64,000 nucleotides of DNA from an uncultured Lachnospiraceae bacterium (GTDB taxonomy: Bacteria > Bacillota > Clostridia > Lachnospirales > Lachnospiraceae), in the NCBI GenBank assembly GCA_910577175.1, contig CAJTLU010000002.1, positions 186,001 through 250,000 on the forward strand, read 5' to 3'. A program made the position numbers and the translations under genes. The number at the start of each line of letters is the position of its first letter. Positions within the stretch are counted from its first letter, which is position 1. Below the pieces are notes generated by a model. It searched no databases, had not been told where the DNA came from, and worked only from the letters and a program-made list of their open reading frames with translations. Below are positions 34,532-43,116 of the stretch, in pieces.

Positions 34532-36880
34532 ATGAAGAAAAACTTACTGCTTATCCGTGCGAATCTCCGCAAGGCGAAAGGGCAGGCTGTTGCGATTGTT
34601 GTGCTTGTCCTGCTGTCGTCGCTGATGATGAACCTGTGGCTGATGCTTTCCATGGATTATAAGAAAAATTTTGACCGCTGCCACGATAGATTAAACGACG
34701 GCCATGTGAATCTTGCAGCGTATTCTGCCGATGAGGAGTTCCGGGAGTTTGTGATGGATATGCTGGAAAGGACTCCCGGCGTGACAGAGGTTTCTGTTAC
34801 GGATGCGTTCTGCGCTCCTGCCTCCTTTCAATATGGCGGCGGGGAGCTGTCCCAGTTTGCCGTTATCCTGGAAAAGGAAGCTGCTTTTTCCAGGGAGGTC
34901 GGGAAGTATGAAATAACCGGAGAGAACAGTCCTGGCAGCGGGGTTTACATTCCTATGCTTTACGGCACGGGAAATAACTATGCTGTTGGCGATACGATAG
35001 AGCTTAAGCTTTTTGGAAAACCGTTTGAATACACGGTGTGCGGATTTTTTAACAGCACAATGACAGGCTCCCATAACTGCGGGATTCTCTCCTTTTTGCT
35101 GAGCGGGGATAAATTCAGGGAGTTTTCAGAAGAAAGCTGTGCGGTAGAGTCTACCTATATTTCACTCAGGCTTGAGGACAAAATGCAGGGTGAGGAGATA
35201 GAAGCGTCACTGCGGAAGGTGATTTCAGAAGAATTTCCGGATATTATGCTTTCTGGTAATTATTATGAGGACCTTACGACCTCCCGGTATATCTCCCAGA
35301 TGATTTGCGCGGGGATTACGGGTGCGATGGCATTTTTCGTGCTGCTTATCGGGCTGGTAGTCATTGCTTCTAATGTAGTGAATTATATTCAGGAGAATAT
35401 GCAGAACCTCGGTGCGCTCAAGGCAGTGGGGTATACCGGCAGACAGCTGGTTTTCTCGCTTATTCTGCAATTTTCCGGACTCTCTGCCGTTACAGCTGTC
35501 GTGGGAATTGCGCTTTCCTACTGCATTTTCCCTGCGTTAAACGAGATGATGATTGCCCAGACGGGGATTCCGTATACGGTAAGGTTTCTGCCGGTACCCT
35601 ATCTGATAACGGTAGTTTTCAGTTCGGGAATTGTTGCCGCAGCGGTATATCTGTCTGCCGGGAAAATGAAAAAAATCGAGCCGATTACCGCACTCCGGCA
35701 GGGAATTACAACCCACAATTTCCGGAGGAACCACGTTCCTCTTGAGAAAACAAGACTGCCGCTTCAGCCTGCACTTGCGATGAAAACCACGCTTTCCGGA
35801 CTGAAGACCAATATTACAATCTGTATTACGATGCTGGTTTTGTCCCTTATTCTTGTATTTTCGGGCCTGATGTATAAGAATATGATTATGGATATGAAGC
35901 CGTTTATTGATTTAATTGCCGGAGAATCCGCGGATTCCTGCATCAATATAAACGCAGGCAGGGAGGAGGAGTTTCTCTCCATGATGGAGAGCGACAGCCG
36001 TGTGGAGAAGTTCTATCTTTTTACGAATAATTTAGATGCCCAGCATGTCGGCGGGGTTTCCCTGATGCCGTCCGTGATTGAGGACGGTACAAAGCTGAAC
36101 AATCAGAAGATGGTGATAGAGGGGCGCTTTCCCGAATACGACAATGAAATCGTGATTGCCATAAAATATGCAAGGGAAAAGGAACTTCGCATGGGAGACG
36201 AGATTACCATTAAAATCGGAGGGAAGGATAACAATTACATTATTACGGGCTTCTCACAGGTTACCAATAACTTAGGGAAGGACTGTATACTGACCCGCGG
36301 AGGCTATGAAAAGGCGGGCAGCCTGCAGAATGTGAGCTATTACATGAATCTTACGGACGGTACGGATATTGATGCCTTTAACAGTGAAGTAACAGCACGC
36401 TTCGGAAGCGATGTAAATGCAACCTTCAACATACTTGCGGTCATAGAGGGTACAGGCAATGTCTATGTTTCGCTGATGACAATTATCGTAATCGCCATAC
36501 TGGTATTAAGCGGGGTTGTGATTGTCTTTGTGCTGTATCTGTTAGTAAGGACGCTGTTAAACGTCAAGAAGCGGGATTACGGCATTTTAAAGGCGCTCGG
36601 GTTTACCACGGGCCAGCTTATCCTGCAGACGGCACTGAGCTTTATGCCGTCAATGACGATTTCAGTGGCAATCGGAATTTTTATCAGTATGCAGATTGTC
36701 AACCCGCTGACCTCCTTATTTTTAAACGAGGTGGGAATTGTCCGGTGTACCTTTGAGATTTCTCTCGTCTTTAATATAATTGCCGGAGGTGTGTTACTAT
36801 TATTTGCGTTTGCGGCTGCCTGTCTTTTGTCCCTGCGGATAAGGAGGATTACGCCGAGGGCGCTGCTGTCAGGAGAATAG
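34532..36880 (+). CDS. FtsX-domain ABC transporter permease
   Basis: A 782-residue permease with an N-terminal membrane segment (18-38), a large extracytoplasmic domain (about 45-240), and a first FtsX core of three segments (about 250-390, containing NLGALKAVGYTGRQL). A further segment near 425, a second extracytoplasmic domain (450-640) and a second FtsX core (about 645-775, GILKALGFTTGQL) follow. Such duplicated FtsX permeases pair with MacB-type ATPases and usually handle antimicrobial peptides or lipoproteins. Translationally coupled to the ATPase gene. Direction of transport cannot be read from sequence. Confidence 0.9.
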   Translation: MKKNLLLIRANLRKAKGQAVAIVVLVLLSSLMMNLWLMLSMDYKKNFDRCHDRLNDGHVNLAAYSADEEFREFVMDMLERTPGVTEVSVTDAFCAPASFQYGGGELSQFAVILEKEAAFSREVGKYEITGENSPGSGVYIPMLYGTGNNYAVGDTIELKLFGKPFEYTVCGFFNSTMTGSHNCGILSFLLSGDKFREFSEESCAVESTYISLRLEDKMQGEEIEASLRKVISEEFPDIMLSGNYYEDLTTSRYISQMICAGITGAMAFFVLLIGLVVIASNVVNYIQENMQNLGALKAVGYTGRQLVFSLILQFSGLSAVTAVVGIALSYCIFPALNEMMIAQTGIPYTVRFLPVPYLITVVFSSGIVAAAVYLSAGKMKKIEPITALRQGITTHNFRRNHVPLEKTRLPLQPALAMKTTLSGLKTNITICITMLVLSLILVFSGLMYKNMIMDMKPFIDLIAGESADSCININAGREEEFLSMMESDSRVEKFYLFTNNLDAQHVGGVSLMPSVIEDGTKLNNQKMVIEGRFPEYDNEIVIAIKYAREKELRMGDEITIKIGGKDNNYIITGFSQVTNNLGKDCILTRGGYEKAGSLQNVSYYMNLTDGTDIDAFNSEVTARFGSDVNATFNILAVIEGTGNVYVSLMTIIVIAILVLSGVVIVFVLYLLVRTLLNVKKRDYGILKALGFTTGQLILQTALSFMPSMTISVAIGIFISMQIVNPLTSLFLNEVGIVRCTFEISLVFNIIAGGVLLLFAFAAACLLSLRIRRITPRALLSGE

Positions 36881-36919
36881 TTTTTCTGTACATTTGATTC
36901 AGGGTATTCTATACTAAAG

Positions 36920-36951
36920 GGGGGCTGTGCTTTCTATCTGCAACAGCCCCC
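36920..36951 (+). terminator. Hairpin after the MacB-type operon
   Basis: GGGGGCTGT (36920-36928) pairs with ACAGCCCCC (36943-36951) over nine perfect base pairs; only a weak T-rich stretch follows. The remaining gap to 37328 holds a repeat element and no gene I can support. Confidence 0.7.
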
Positions 36952-37120
36952 ATATTTACTTTATAGGAACATTGTGTTGTATCAATGCCTTTAAGTATAG
37001 CTCTATGAAGTAAAAACGCTCTGTGGAATACGCACTTGCGTGAGAGGAATATCAGATAATCGACAGCCTGCTGATACATTGCCTGCAGATACCCTGTAGA
37101 AACCAAATCATACAGAAAAG

Positions 37121-37178
37121 GAGTTTCCGCATTTTGCATATGCCTTTGTGTCCCGGTTGCTAAAAATTGCGGAAACTC
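37121..37178. repeat. Palindromic element A (short form)
   Basis: GAGTTTCCGCATTTT at 37121-37135 and an inverted AAAATTGCGGAAACTC ending at 37178. The inner sequence GCATATGCC..GTGTCCCGG matches element B (63231-63324) in reverse complement over about 35 bases. It looks like an internally shortened copy. Confidence 0.75.
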
Positions 37179-37328
37179 AAGAAGTGTTCGTTGTTTATTT
37201 GTTGGGATTTGTGTAGTATAATCAATTATAAATGTTGACTGGCAAAGGGACAGCCTGTTGCTGATAATTTATACACAGGCTAGGAAACCAAACCAGAAAG
37301 ACAATCATATCAAGGAAAAGGAGCAGAA

Positions 37329-38003
37329 ATGGCTTATAAGATATTGATTATTGATGATGATACTGAACTTCTCAAAATGTTGAAAAAGTATCTTGAAATA
37401 AAAAAGTATGAAATTATTACAGCAGAGAATGGATTGGAGGGATTAAATAAAATAAAGCTTCAGCCGGATATTATATTGCTGGATGTAAATATGCCGAATA
37501 TTGACGGGATAGAGGTATGCAGGAGGGTGCGGGATAAAGTAGCCTGCCCGATTTTATTTCTGACTGCACGGGTAGACGAGCAGGACGTTGTAAATGGGCT
37601 TTCTTCAGGAGGCGACGACTATATTTTAAAGCCGTTTCGTCTGAAAGAGCTTGATGCAAGGATTACGGCGCACCTGAAACGGGAAACACGGCGGAAAGAA
37701 AAAACGGAAATGTGCTTCCAGGGTGAGCTGTCTATTGATTATAAGGCAAAGACCGTGCAGATTCACACAGATTATCTGGAGCTGACAAAATTAGAATATG
37801 GAATTATTGAATTTTTGACCATGAATCCAGGGATGATCTTTGATAAAGAAAGAATTTATGAGAAGGTCTGCGGTTATGATGCAGAAGGTGACAGCAGGGT
37901 AATCACAGAGCTGATCCGCCGAATCAGAAAGAAGTTTCAGCAATATACAAAAACAGAATATATTGAAACGATATGGGGGATGGGATACCGATGGATAAAA
38001 TAA
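37329..38003 (+). CDS. OmpR-family response regulator
   Basis: A 224-residue regulator: receiver domain (LIIDDD, phosphoacceptor Asp52 in LLDVNMP, Lys in ILKPFR) and winged-helix effector domain (LTKLEYGIIEFLTMNPGMIFDKERIYEKV, then VITELIRRIRKKF and ETIWGMGYRW). AAAGGAG lies 8 bases before the ATG. It overlaps the kinase gene by 13 bases. With the ABC-2 transporter genes downstream it forms a typical sensing and export module. Confidence 0.92.
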   Translation: MAYKILIIDDDTELLKMLKKYLEIKKYEIITAENGLEGLNKIKLQPDIILLDVNMPNIDGIEVCRRVRDKVACPILFLTARVDEQDVVNGLSSGGDDYILKPFRLKELDARITAHLKRETRRKEKTEMCFQGELSIDYKAKTVQIHTDYLELTKLEYGIIEFLTMNPGMIFDKERIYEKVCGYDAEGDSRVITELIRRIRKKFQQYTKTEYIETIWGMGYRWIK

Positions 38004-39172
38004 GAAATCTTTCCGTGAGAAAAAGCATTCTTTTGTATATGGCGGTTGCCTTATTTTTCAGTGTTCTTCTCTCGGATGTCATTGTCAGAATTGCCGAACA
38101 GACACAGAGGCGTATCTGGTGGAATTATGTGGATAAAGAAGAATTTATTGAAACAGCGGAAAAGGAAGACTCCGGTTACAAAGTGGAGATTCTAAGACCG
38201 AGTTCTTATGAGATGACACCGTCAGACGTTTTTGTGTCAGAGCTTTGTGATTTTTTAGAGACTTATGCTGTGTTGATATTGTCTATGGCAGGAAGCTGCG
38301 CGGCGGTTTTCCTCTTTTACCAGAACAAGTTAAAAAAGCCGATGGAAGAACTGGCGGAAGGCTCAAAAAAGATTGCTGAGAATCAGTTGGATTTTTACAT
38401 TTCTTATGAGAATAAGGACGAGATGGGCGAGCTTTGCAGGGAGTTTGAGCGGATGCGAAAACAGCTTGCCAGAAATAATCAGGCATTATGGCAGACCGTC
38501 GAGGAGGAAAAGATACTGCGGGCGGCTATTGCCCACGATATACGCGCTCCATTGTCCGTTTTGAAAGGGTATCAGGAAATGCTGATGGAATATCTGCCAA
38601 GCGAAGAGATAGATATGGGACAGGCAATGGAAATGCTGTCAGAGAGCGGACGTCAGATTGAACGTATGGATGCCTTTGTAGAAGCAATGCGGAAATTGAG
38701 CAGTTTAGAAAACCGGCAGCTGACTCCGGGGAATATCTCCGCCAGACAATTAGAGAAGGATATTCAGGGGGAACTTGTCATTTTGGAAAAAGAGTATGGG
38801 AAACAATGTATGTTACAAGTGTCAGAATCACAGGAAGAATTTTACGGGGATAAGGAAGTTATTTTGGAGGTAACGGAAAATCTTCTGTCAAACGCTCTGC
38901 GTTATGGGAAACAGAAAATTACAATTGTGGTAAACATTGGATATGCAAAACTAAGTATCTGTGTCATGGATGACGGCGATGGTTTTCGGGAAGATGCGAA
39001 AAAAATTACGGAAGCGTTCTATGGGCAGAATGTAAAAGACAGTCTGAAACATGCGGGGTTGGGAATGTATATCAGCAGGCTGTATTGTGAAAAGCATGGA
39101 GGAAAATTGGTTTTGGGAAATGATGAGCAGGGAGGGGCTGTGGTGACAGCAATATTCCGTCGGATTGCGTAA
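37991..39172 (+). CDS. Sensor histidine kinase
   Basis: A 393-residue kinase with membrane segments near 13-33 and 82-102, a small extracytoplasmic loop of about 45 residues, HAMP linker, HisKA with His182 (AIAHDIRAPLSVLKG), and an ATPase domain with N box (VTENLLSNALRYG), MDDGDGF and GLGMYISRLYCEKHGG. The ATG at 37991 is preferred over an upstream in-frame ATG at 37973, which adds only MGDGIP. The short loop suggests sensing in or near the membrane, as with peptide antibiotics. Confidence 0.9.
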   Translation: MDKIRNLSVRKSILLYMAVALFFSVLLSDVIVRIAEQTQRRIWWNYVDKEEFIETAEKEDSGYKVEILRPSSYEMTPSDVFVSELCDFLETYAVLILSMAGSCAAVFLFYQNKLKKPMEELAEGSKKIAENQLDFYISYENKDEMGELCREFERMRKQLARNNQALWQTVEEEKILRAAIAHDIRAPLSVLKGYQEMLMEYLPSEEIDMGQAMEMLSESGRQIERMDAFVEAMRKLSSLENRQLTPGNISARQLEKDIQGELVILEKEYGKQCMLQVSESQEEFYGDKEVILEVTENLLSNALRYGKQKITIVVNIGYAKLSICVMDDGDGFREDAKKITEAFYGQNVKDSLKHAGLGMYISRLYCEKHGGKLVLGNDEQGGAVVTAIFRRIA

Positions 39173-39216
39173 GTAATCCGGCGTTTTTTATTGTCTTTTT
39201 GTTGTGATTTTTCTTT

Positions 39217-39267
39217 TACAATGGATTTTAGATTACAGAATCGTGTTTTAGATTCTATGATAGAATC
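39217..39267 (+). promoter_or_regulatory. Direct repeats and palindrome upstream of the ABC-2 operon
   Basis: TTTTAGATT occurs at 39226-39234 and again exactly 20 bases later at 39246-39254. The second copy runs into a 17-base palindrome GATTCTATGATAGAATC (39251-39267). TACAAT at 39217-39222 could be a -10. This probably is the binding site of the upstream response regulator or another repressor. Confidence 0.55.
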
Positions 39268-39290
39268 ACTAGGAATAAGGAGGCAAAGCT

Positions 39291-40361
39291 ATGTGGTCAA
39301 TTTTGAAAAGAGAGGTAAAAAATTATATGAAAAACCCTCTGTTCTGGCTTGGCATTGCAATTGGTGTTTTTATGATATTTCAAAATGTAAGCCCCTATCT
39401 GAAGATCCATTATCTCAGGGAAGGGGAAACCATTGTGAACGACGAGCCGGAAACGTATGCGGATAGAGATGTTTTCCACGGATATGTGCCGACGGAGGAA
39501 GGGCGGCGGCGGGAAATATGGGAAGAACGGATACGGGAAGTTTTGATTTCCGTATTCAAGATGGACAATGAGAAGGCGCAGTCTGTGATTGATGAAATGA
39601 AAGGAATGGATGTTATGGCAGCCTGCGCCCATCTGGAAGGGTATGGTTTCTACGATGCATATTATGACTATGAAGCTACATCCATCCGTAAAGGAACCAG
39701 TGAAGAAATCAATTCTTATATAGCGGAGAAGCTGGAAAACAGGGCATTTTCGTACTATTTTTCCAGAAAATTTGCCGATTTTGCAGGGGTGTTTATGGGA
39801 TTTTTCGCAACCGTTTCATTATCCGTTTTATTTATGCAGGATACGAGGAGAAATACCTATGAGCTTCTTCATACAAAGCCTGTCAGCGCAGGAAAATATT
39901 TGTCAGGAAAAGTAGGGGGTGGTTTTGCAGTCTGCCTGATAACGCTCGCTGCCTTAAACCTGATTTTTTTTGGTACTTGCCTTATAGCAACGAGAAACAG
40001 TGGATTTGAGATTGAGGTTCATTTGACAGACTTTTTATTGGCAAGCGTTATCTATATACTGCCTAACATACTGATGATTGTAAGCGTTTATAGCCTGATT
40101 TCATTGGTATTTAAAAGTCCGCTGCCGGCTGTGCCGCTTTTATTTCTTTATATTGTGTATTCCAATATGGGAAGCGGGAATGCGGAAGGCATTTATGGAT
40201 ATTACGGCAGACCGTTAGCGATTATGGTGCGGTTCCCGGGAAGATTTTTTGATACTGTTCCTCCGCCAATGATATTGCTGAATCAGAGTTTCCTCATCTT
40301 AGCCGCTGTGTGCATCCTCTTTCTCTCAATGCAGATATGGAAAAGGAGGCGGGTATATTGA
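39291..40361 (+). CDS. ABC-2 type transporter permease
   Basis: A 356-residue membrane protein: one N-terminal segment (about 15-32), a large extracytoplasmic loop (35-155), then about five C-terminal segments. The N-terminus (ILKREVKNYMKNPLFWLGI) and TYELLHTKPVSAGKYLSGK are characteristic of ABC-2 permeases. AAGGAGG lies just upstream of the ATG. Its last base is the first base of the next gene (TGATG), indicating coupling. It forms a transporter with the two following genes. Confidence 0.85.
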   Translation: MWSILKREVKNYMKNPLFWLGIAIGVFMIFQNVSPYLKIHYLREGETIVNDEPETYADRDVFHGYVPTEEGRRREIWEERIREVLISVFKMDNEKAQSVIDEMKGMDVMAACAHLEGYGFYDAYYDYEATSIRKGTSEEINSYIAEKLENRAFSYYFSRKFADFAGVFMGFFATVSLSVLFMQDTRRNTYELLHTKPVSAGKYLSGKVGGGFAVCLITLAALNLIFFGTCLIATRNSGFEIEVHLTDFLLASVIYILPNILMIVSVYSLISLVFKSPLPAVPLLFLYIVYSNMGSGNAEGIYGYYGRPLAIMVRFPGRFFDTVPPPMILLNQSFLILAAVCILFLSMQIWKRRRVY

Positions 40362-41029
40362 TGCGTGAAATGAAAATCTCCCTGACCTTTCAAAAGCAGG
40401 CTTATGCAGTATTTTTTGTCATAATTTTAAGTCTCGTCAGAGGGGTGTCATATTCTAACGAAATAGGCATTGCATTAGAAGCGCCAATGGCAATTCTTGC
40501 TTTCACATTCTGCGCAGATACCTATACGCAGGAAATTGTCAGCAGGCGGTCAGAAATCTGGCGGCTATGCCCTATGAAAAAGAGAATTTATTTTATTTGC
40601 AGACGGATTGTGATACAGGAAATATTCTTACTGACTGTCGCAGCCGCCTCCTATGGACTGTTTTTTCTGCTCCAAAATCCAATTATATATGGAATGGGGC
40701 AAAATGGTTTGGAAAGTGAAATATGCCAGTTCTTTGTATATTTTACTGCTATCGCTGTCACGCTTGGCTTCTGGGGGATTTTATCCAATCTGATTTCCTG
40801 CCTGTTTCGGAATATGTGGGTGGGAATCGGAGGCTGCATGGTGTTGTGGCTGATGACAAATTCCGTCATCGGTGACAGAATCTTTGGCGCATGGAACCTG
40901 TTTTCTTATTCTTTCAGAAACTTAGAGGACAGCAGTGATTTTAGCTGGATATATGGAAAAATTGTTTGTATTTGTATTGGAATCCTGGCAATGGCGGCAT
41001 TGCCTGAAATCATCAAGAAAAGAGGTTAA
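40361..41029 (+). CDS. Second ABC-2 type membrane subunit
   Basis: A 222-residue protein with about six hydrophobic segments and no soluble domain (FAVFFVIILSLVRGVSYSNE-type start; LEAPMAILAFTFCADTYTQE). The gene overlaps the preceding permease by one base, with AAGGAGG 13 bases before the ATG; an in-frame ATG at 40310 lies inside the preceding gene. It is 4 bases upstream of the ATPase. I infer a permease partner; sequence similarity alone is weak. Confidence 0.75.
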   Translation: MREMKISLTFQKQAYAVFFVIILSLVRGVSYSNEIGIALEAPMAILAFTFCADTYTQEIVSRRSEIWRLCPMKKRIYFICRRIVIQEIFLLTVAAASYGLFFLLQNPIIYGMGQNGLESEICQFFVYFTAIAVTLGFWGILSNLISCLFRNMWVGIGGCMVLWLMTNSVIGDRIFGAWNLFSYSFRNLEDSSDFSWIYGKIVCICIGILAMAALPEIIKKRG

Positions 41030-41033
41030 GGCT

Positions 41034-41915
41034 ATGGGAATTAAGATAGAGGATTTAACAGTAACATTCAGGAATAACGTAACGGCAGTCAATCATGCCG
41101 ATTTGGAAATCCCAAAGGGAATGTTTGGGCTGTTAGGGGAAAACGGGGCGGGAAAAACAACGCTTATGCGGGTGCTTACAACTGTGTTATCGCCAACCAG
41201 TGGTACGGTAACCTTAGACGGAATACTTTACAGCGAGAAAAATTTTGAAAAAATACGTAAGAAAATAGGATATCTGCCCCAGGAAATAGACCTCTATCCA
41301 GGACTTTCAGTGCAGGAATGCCTGGAATATATGGGGGACTTATCCGGTATACCCAGACAGATTTATAGAGAACGAATCAATTATTATCTTGAAAAGACAA
41401 ACCTGTCAGAGCAGCGAAGAAAAAAGATGAAACAATTGTCAGGCGGCATGAAACGGCGAGTCGGGCTTATTCAGGCGCTTTTAAATGAGCCGGAATTTTT
41501 AATTGTCGATGAGCCTACAACCGGATTAGACCCGGAAGAGCGTATCCGCATCAGAAATCTGCTGGTTGATTTTTCAGAAGGGCGTACCGTTTTATTTTCG
41601 ACCCATGTGGTGGAAGACCTGGTGGCTACCTGCAATCAGCTTGCAGTGATGAAAAATGGGAGATTCCTTTATTCAGGAAACATGAAAGAATTATTGGAAC
41701 AGGCAAGAGGTCATATCTGGATTTGTAAGACAAAAGAGGAAGGGACGGCAAGGGAACTGGAAAAAAAATATCATGTTTCATCGAAACAGTACGCAGGGGA
41801 CGAATTACGAATGAAATTAATCAGTGAAACGCCGCCTCAAATGGAATGCAGTCCTTGTGAGGCAACGCTTGAGGACGCTTATATTTATATTACAAACAAA
41901 GAACCGCAATTGTAA
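41034..41915 (+). CDS. ABC-2 transporter ATPase
   Basis: A 293-residue ATP-binding protein: Walker A (GENGAGKTTLMR), Q-loop (LPQEIDLY), signature (LSGGMKRRVGLIQAL), Walker B (FLIVDEPTTGLDPEER), H-loop (FSTHVV). The C-terminal 80 residues form the usual accessory domain. I use ATG 41034; the longer frame from 40935 overlaps the permease gene. With the two permease genes and the two-component system upstream it forms a five-gene module that resembles bacteriocin or drug immunity systems. Confidence 0.92.
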   Translation: MGIKIEDLTVTFRNNVTAVNHADLEIPKGMFGLLGENGAGKTTLMRVLTTVLSPTSGTVTLDGILYSEKNFEKIRKKIGYLPQEIDLYPGLSVQECLEYMGDLSGIPRQIYRERINYYLEKTNLSEQRRKKMKQLSGGMKRRVGLIQALLNEPEFLIVDEPTTGLDPEERIRIRNLLVDFSEGRTVLFSTHVVEDLVATCNQLAVMKNGRFLYSGNMKELLEQARGHIWICKTKEEGTARELEKKYHVSSKQYAGDELRMKLISETPPQMECSPCEATLEDAYIYITNKEPQL

Positions 41916-42005
41916 ATTTACACTGCTTTTATAGTTAGAAATATAAAGGATGTTTATGTTTTCTTTTGCAGTGCGTCGATGCAGGGCACCGGGGGAAGGG
42001 GATAG

Positions 42006-42344
42006 GCTCCAGGCTTCTGGAACGCTCCGAGCAGGCTGTATGGGGCACAAAGCGGCACGAGGGTTTTAGCTGCAGTAGCTGACGGTGAAATCGTGAGGAC
42101 GTTGCTTGTGGGGACGGAGGATGCCAAAGGGCGCGTAGGAAGCCTTGGCTGTACCGCCGTGAGCTCTGTTTTCCGTGGGAAGCATATTGCGGTAAACCTT
42201 GTTATCATCGGGACAAGGTATTTAAAGGACAGCGGGATGCAGGAGGCCTATTTAGGCTATATCTATAGCGGACTGGAGCATCTGTACGGCTATGCCGGAT
42301 ACAAAATATGCGTCTGCTATATGATGGCGGTGAAAAAGCTGTAA
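42006..42344 (+). pseudogene. GNAT acetyltransferase 3' fragment
   Basis: The frame opens after a stop at 42003 and reads ALAAVAD-type GNAT sequence. It contains VGSLGCTAVSSVFRGKHIAV (acetyl-CoA loop region), TRYLKDSGMQEAYLGYIYSG and LYGYAGYKICVCYMMAVKKL, typical of the C-terminal half of a clostridial GNAT protein. The N-terminal half and a credible start are absent, so I call it a remnant. The rest of this 528-base gap (41916-42443) holds one lone repeat end (AAATGCGAAAACTCAAGG, 42350-42367) and the next promoter. Confidence 0.65.
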
Positions 42345-42378
42345 AAATAGAAATGCGAAAACTCAAGGAAATGAAATA

Positions 42379-42407
42379 TTGACCGCAGCAGAGACTTGGT
42401 ATATAAT
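42379..42407 (+). promoter_or_regulatory. Promoter of the zinc-ribbon/DUF2085 pair
   Basis: TTGACC (42379-42384) and TATAAT (42402-42407) are 17 bases apart, 36 bases before the ATG at 42444. Confidence 0.8.
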
Positions 42408-42443
42408 AGAATAAATCATATTTTACAAGGGAGGAATCAGGCT

Positions 42444-42653
42444 ATGAAGTGTCCGAAGTGCGGTGATAATAACTGTCAGATTATTAATGAAACAACAACA
42501 AAGGGGAAAGACTTTTCTGCCGGGAAAGGCTGCTGTGGCGCACTTCTTTTAGGCCCGATCGGGATTTTATGCGGCGCCTGCGGAAAGGGGAAGCAAATCC
42601 GTACAACGTCCTACTGGGTCTGCAGCCAGTGCGGCTATAAGTTTAAGGCATGA
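42444..42653 (+). CDS. Small zinc-ribbon protein
   Basis: A 69-residue protein with two zinc knuckles, CPKCGDNNC at the N-terminus and CSQCGYKF at the C-terminus. These flank a Gly/Cys-rich hydrophobic middle (GCCGALLLGPIGILCGACG) that could enter the membrane. GGGAGG lies 9 bases before the chosen ATG at 42444. It overlaps the next gene by 4 bases. Zinc binding is likely; the role is unknown. Confidence 0.75.
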   Translation: MKCPKCGDNNCQIINETTTKGKDFSAGKGCCGALLLGPIGILCGACGKGKQIRTTSYWVCSQCGYKFKA

Positions 42654-43027
42654 TGAGGAACGACAGGACCTGGATGAGATGGATGGAGCTCGGAGCAAGG
42701 CTCGGATGTCATCAGATGCCGGAGCGGAGCTTTTTTTACCGGGGTTATCAGTTCCCGGTGTGCGCAAGATGCGCCGGGGTGATACTTTCGTCTGTTCTGG
42801 CGTTTTTCGTGTTTTTTAAGAAAAAGCTTTCTTATGCGGTATGTGTGGCAATGTCGGCTGTGATGCTTGCAGACTGGCTGCTGCAGTATCTGAAGATAAA
42901 GGAGTCGAGTAACAGGCGCAGGCTGGTTACGGGGGTTATCGGCGGCTTCGGATATGCGACGCTTCATTTGTATTTTTATCGTTTTTTATGGAATAAGTGC
43001 AGGCAATTATTTGGGAAGGCAGGATAG
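42650..43027 (+). CDS. DUF2085 membrane protein
   Basis: A 125-residue protein with the DUF2085 signature GCHQMPERSFFYRGYQFPVCARCAG (in part, residues 19-42), including conserved His and Cys residues that may bind metal. Three membrane segments follow (about 43-55, 61-81, 92-112). It overlaps the zinc-ribbon gene by 4 bases (ATGA), so both may serve one process. Function unknown for the family. Confidence 0.8.
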   Translation: MMRNDRTWMRWMELGARLGCHQMPERSFFYRGYQFPVCARCAGVILSSVLAFFVFFKKKLSYAVCVAMSAVMLADWLLQYLKIKESSNRRRLVTGVIGGFGYATLHLYFYRFLWNKCRQLFGKAG

Positions 43028-43116
43028 TGTTGCAGCTTTCTGGTCTGTAAGTCATAACTCCGGGGCAAAGATTTGCCAGGAAGATAAAGGAAAATTCAAA
43101 AGAAAAAGGGGTTTGT

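Noticed and set aside
36909..37139. Minus-strand 76-codon frame
   Set aside because: It starts inside a palindromic repeat, has no ribosome site and no recognisable domain; at most a decayed fragment.
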